From CAMEGH01 sp964513905 (GTDB lineage Bacteria > Patescibacteriota > Saccharimonadia > Saccharimonadales > Saccharimonadaceae): DNA of 6,929 nucleotides. Location: the NCBI GenBank assembly GCA_964513905.1, contig CAZENS010000026.1, forward strand, positions 1 to 6,929, read 5' to 3'. Each line of letters starts with the position of its first letter. The stretch's first letter is position 1. The notes under the pieces are model-generated. The model searched no databases, had not been told where the DNA came from, and saw only the letters and a program-made list of their open reading frames with translations. Below are positions 5,680 through 6,929 of this stretch, one piece after another. Position numbers and translations under genes: made by a program.

Positions 5680-6563
5680 TTCGTATGAAGGCCTCGTAGA
5701 AAGCTTGCAGTATCTATTGTCTTGCCACTTGGAGCAATTAGTTCCTCTACGGATAGCCATGTTTTATCTTTACACTCGATTGCTTTTTGCGAAGGAGTAT
5801 TTGAGACCTTGGCTTTTACGATAATACGGTTGTCATCGTAAAAGGGGAGTCTAGTTTTTGGGAATGTGAGGTGCGCGCGAATTTGTCGTTCAATTTCTTG
5901 GGCTGTTTTTGTGGTCGGATCGATCAAGGTGTTTTCTTTTGTAAGCCACGGGCAGTATGATGCATCATTTTCATCTTGAGGTACCGGTTGCAGATCGCCC
6001 GATAAGATACCAGGAAGTGTGTTTATTAGTAATTCAGCGCCCATGGTTGCGAGCGTGTCATAAAGCTGTGGTTTTGTTTCATTTCCTTGTAGCGGATAAA
6101 CCTTTTGTGCGTAGACCGGTCCAGCATCCATGCGCTTATCTAGTTGCATGATAGACACGCCGGTTTCATTATCGCCGTTAATAATAGCACTTTCGATCGG
6201 TGTCGGACCCCTGTATTTTGGAAGCAGGGAGGGGTGTACGTTAATTATTCCAGGTGTAAATAGGTCGATGGTGCTTTGTGGGATGATGCGTCCGTAGCTA
6301 ACAAGCACTCCGGCCGGCTCTGAGAAGGATTGAATGAATTTTTCAAGCTCATCTGTTGTTTCGGGCTGCAGAACAGGGATATTATGTTCGAGTGCAAACG
6401 ACTTTACTTTTGGTGGAGTTTGTTTGCCGCCTCTGCCACGTCGTGTGTCCGACTTTGTAATAACTGCACCAATCTTAAAATCCGCCTCTACAAGTGCTTC
6501 TAAAGAGGTAAGGCTAAAATCTTCAGTCCCAAAGAATAGGATTGTCTTTGATGTCTTTTTCAT
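5676..6563 (-). CDS. fmt: Methionyl-tRNA formyltransferase
   Basis: A 295 aa enzyme that transfers a formyl group from 10-formyl-tetrahydrofolate to Met-tRNAfMet, making the initiator for IF-2. With ATG at 6561-6563 the N-terminal Rossmann part opens ILFFGTEDFS. The signature NVHPSLLPKYRG and the MDAGP segment place the catalytic triad at N108, H110 and D146, the same numbers as in E. coli Fmt. A loop with RRGRGG (41-46) matches the tRNA-acceptor-binding loop region, and the C-terminal OB-like domain spans about 200-295. Length is a little under E. coli (315 aa). The start lies inside def, a 41 nt overlap; the nearest SD-like GGAGAG is 16 nt away, so translation probably depends on coupling to def. 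Upstream in-frame extension to 6635 is excluded because it only reads the def gene in another frame. Confidence 0.95.
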   Translation of the reverse strand: MKKTSKTILFFGTEDFSLTSLEALVEADFKIGAVITKSDTRRGRGGKQTPPKVKSFALEHNIPVLQPETTDELEKFIQSFSEPAGVLVSYGRIIPQSTIDLFTPGIINVHPSLLPKYRGPTPIESAIINGDNETGVSIMQLDKRMDAGPVYAQKVYPLQGNETKPQLYDTLATMGAELLINTLPGILSGDLQPVPQDENDASYCPWLTKENTLIDPTTKTAQEIERQIRAHLTFPKTRLPFYDDNRIIVKAKVSNTPSQKAIECKDKTWLSVEELIAPSGKTIDTASFLRGLHTK

Positions 6564-6929
6564 AGTTAAGTGATTGTAGCTCTCCGTTACTATCCAATGT
6601 ATAAAACGCCTTCGGCTTGTCTTTAATGTGATCAATAAACACCATGCCGTTGGTGTGATCTATTTCGTGTTGCAGCACGCGCGCTAGAAAATCTGTGGCT
6701 TTTAGTCGGATGATTTCGCCCTGTTCATTCATCGCTTTTACTCGGATTTTATTGTAGCGGGGGACCTTGCCGTATATTTGTTTAACGCTTAAGCAACCCT
6801 CGTAGTCATGAATGATATCTCCTTCATACTTTACGATCTCTGGGTTAATGAGTGCTAAAAAAGTTTTGTCTTCTTTGTCTTCAAAGTTGCTGCGAACAAT
6901 AACAACCCGCTCGAGTTTATCAACTTGAA
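6523..6929 (-). CDS. def: Peptide deformylase (3' part, start outside window)
   Basis: The visible 134 residues are the C-terminal part of peptide deformylase, the metalloenzyme that removes the formyl group from new proteins. Motif 2 EGCLSV (fragment residues 43-48) supplies the metal-binding Cys, and motif 3 QHEIDH (86-91) supplies both His ligands and the catalytic Glu, followed by TNGMVFIDHI. Motif 1 (GxGLAAPQ) must lie beyond the window edge. Translating past the in-frame ATG at 6730-6732 shows the frame stays open to the window end, so that ATG is internal. The C-terminal tail after IDHI is about 34 residues, longer than minimal, and overlaps the fmt start. It stops with TGA (6523-6525). 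def-fmt is a common operon order. Confidence 0.95.
   Translation of the reverse strand, partial: QVDKLERVVIVRSNFEDKEDKTFLALINPEIVKYEGDIIHDYEGCLSVKQIYGKVPRYNKIRVKAMNEQGEIIRLKATDFLARVLQHEIDHTNGMVFIDHIKDKPKAFYTLDSNGELQSLNYEKDIKDNPILWD

Noticed and set aside
6523..6525. UGA recoded as glycine, as in Gracilibacteria
   Set aside because: No gene has an internal TGA and glycine uses GGN throughout; def ending at TGA fits its normal length. Reading through would add only three residues before TAG, so it is not fully disproved by this codon alone.
6730..6732. def starting at the ATG here
   Set aside because: The frame continues upstream to the window edge and carries the essential EGCLSV motif, so this ATG is internal.
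1..6929. CRISPR arrays, insertion sequences, tRNA or rRNA genes
   Set aside because: No direct-repeat series, terminal inverted repeats with transposase, or cloverleaf or rRNA sequence was seen on either strand.

Overview
The window looks like chromosomal housekeeping sequence from a Patescibacteria (CPR) bacterium, most likely Candidatus Saccharibacteria (TM7). This is inferred from several things seen together: a four-domain S1 protein directly followed by a short (590 aa) IF-2, a DUF5663-like protein after infB, a sortase-type LPETG surface protein, moderate GC and small compact genes. No gene contains an in-frame TGA, and def ends in TGA, so the standard bacterial code fits. That argues against the Gracilibacteria/Absconditabacteria lineages that read UGA as glycine. 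The lineage call rests on recognition only; no search was run.

Left part (1-1500). The 3' end of a small KGG-motif stress-type protein enters on the + strand. It meets, across a bidirectional hairpin terminator, a two-gene - strand operon: a ROK-family sugar kinase-like protein, then a small HELGH zinc-metallopeptidase-like protein with a C-terminal zinc ribbon. The two overlap, and the second gene's probable TTG start and GGAGG site lie inside the first. The ROK promoter places its transcript start on or next to the ATG, which predicts a leaderless mRNA.

Middle (1460-5680). A divergent promoter drives a wall-anchored or surface protein with an N-terminal hydrophobic segment, a Lys/Glu/Asp-rich stalk and LPETG-TM-basic tail. 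Next, a strong promoter (TTTACA-N17-TACAAT) precedes a roughly 97 nt structured leader, then rpsA, infB and a DUF5663-like gene, ending at a long hairpin. In the rpsA leader the Shine-Dalgarno lies 42 nt before the ATG, but an intervening hairpin would bring it to about 10 nt. This suggests structured, possibly autoregulated, translation of S1.

Right part (5676-6929). fmt (methionyl-tRNA formyltransferase) and the 3' part of def (peptide deformylase) run on the - strand with a 41 nt overlap and converge on the rpsA-infB operon. Both strands therefore carry translation-initiation genes: S1 for mRNA binding, IF-2 for fMet-tRNA delivery, Fmt to make fMet-tRNA and PDF to remove the formyl group. 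I see no mobile element, CRISPR array, tRNA or rRNA. The best candidates for undescribed biology are the rpsA and infB leaders, the leaderless ROK/metallopeptidase operon and the DUF5663-like protein linked to infB.
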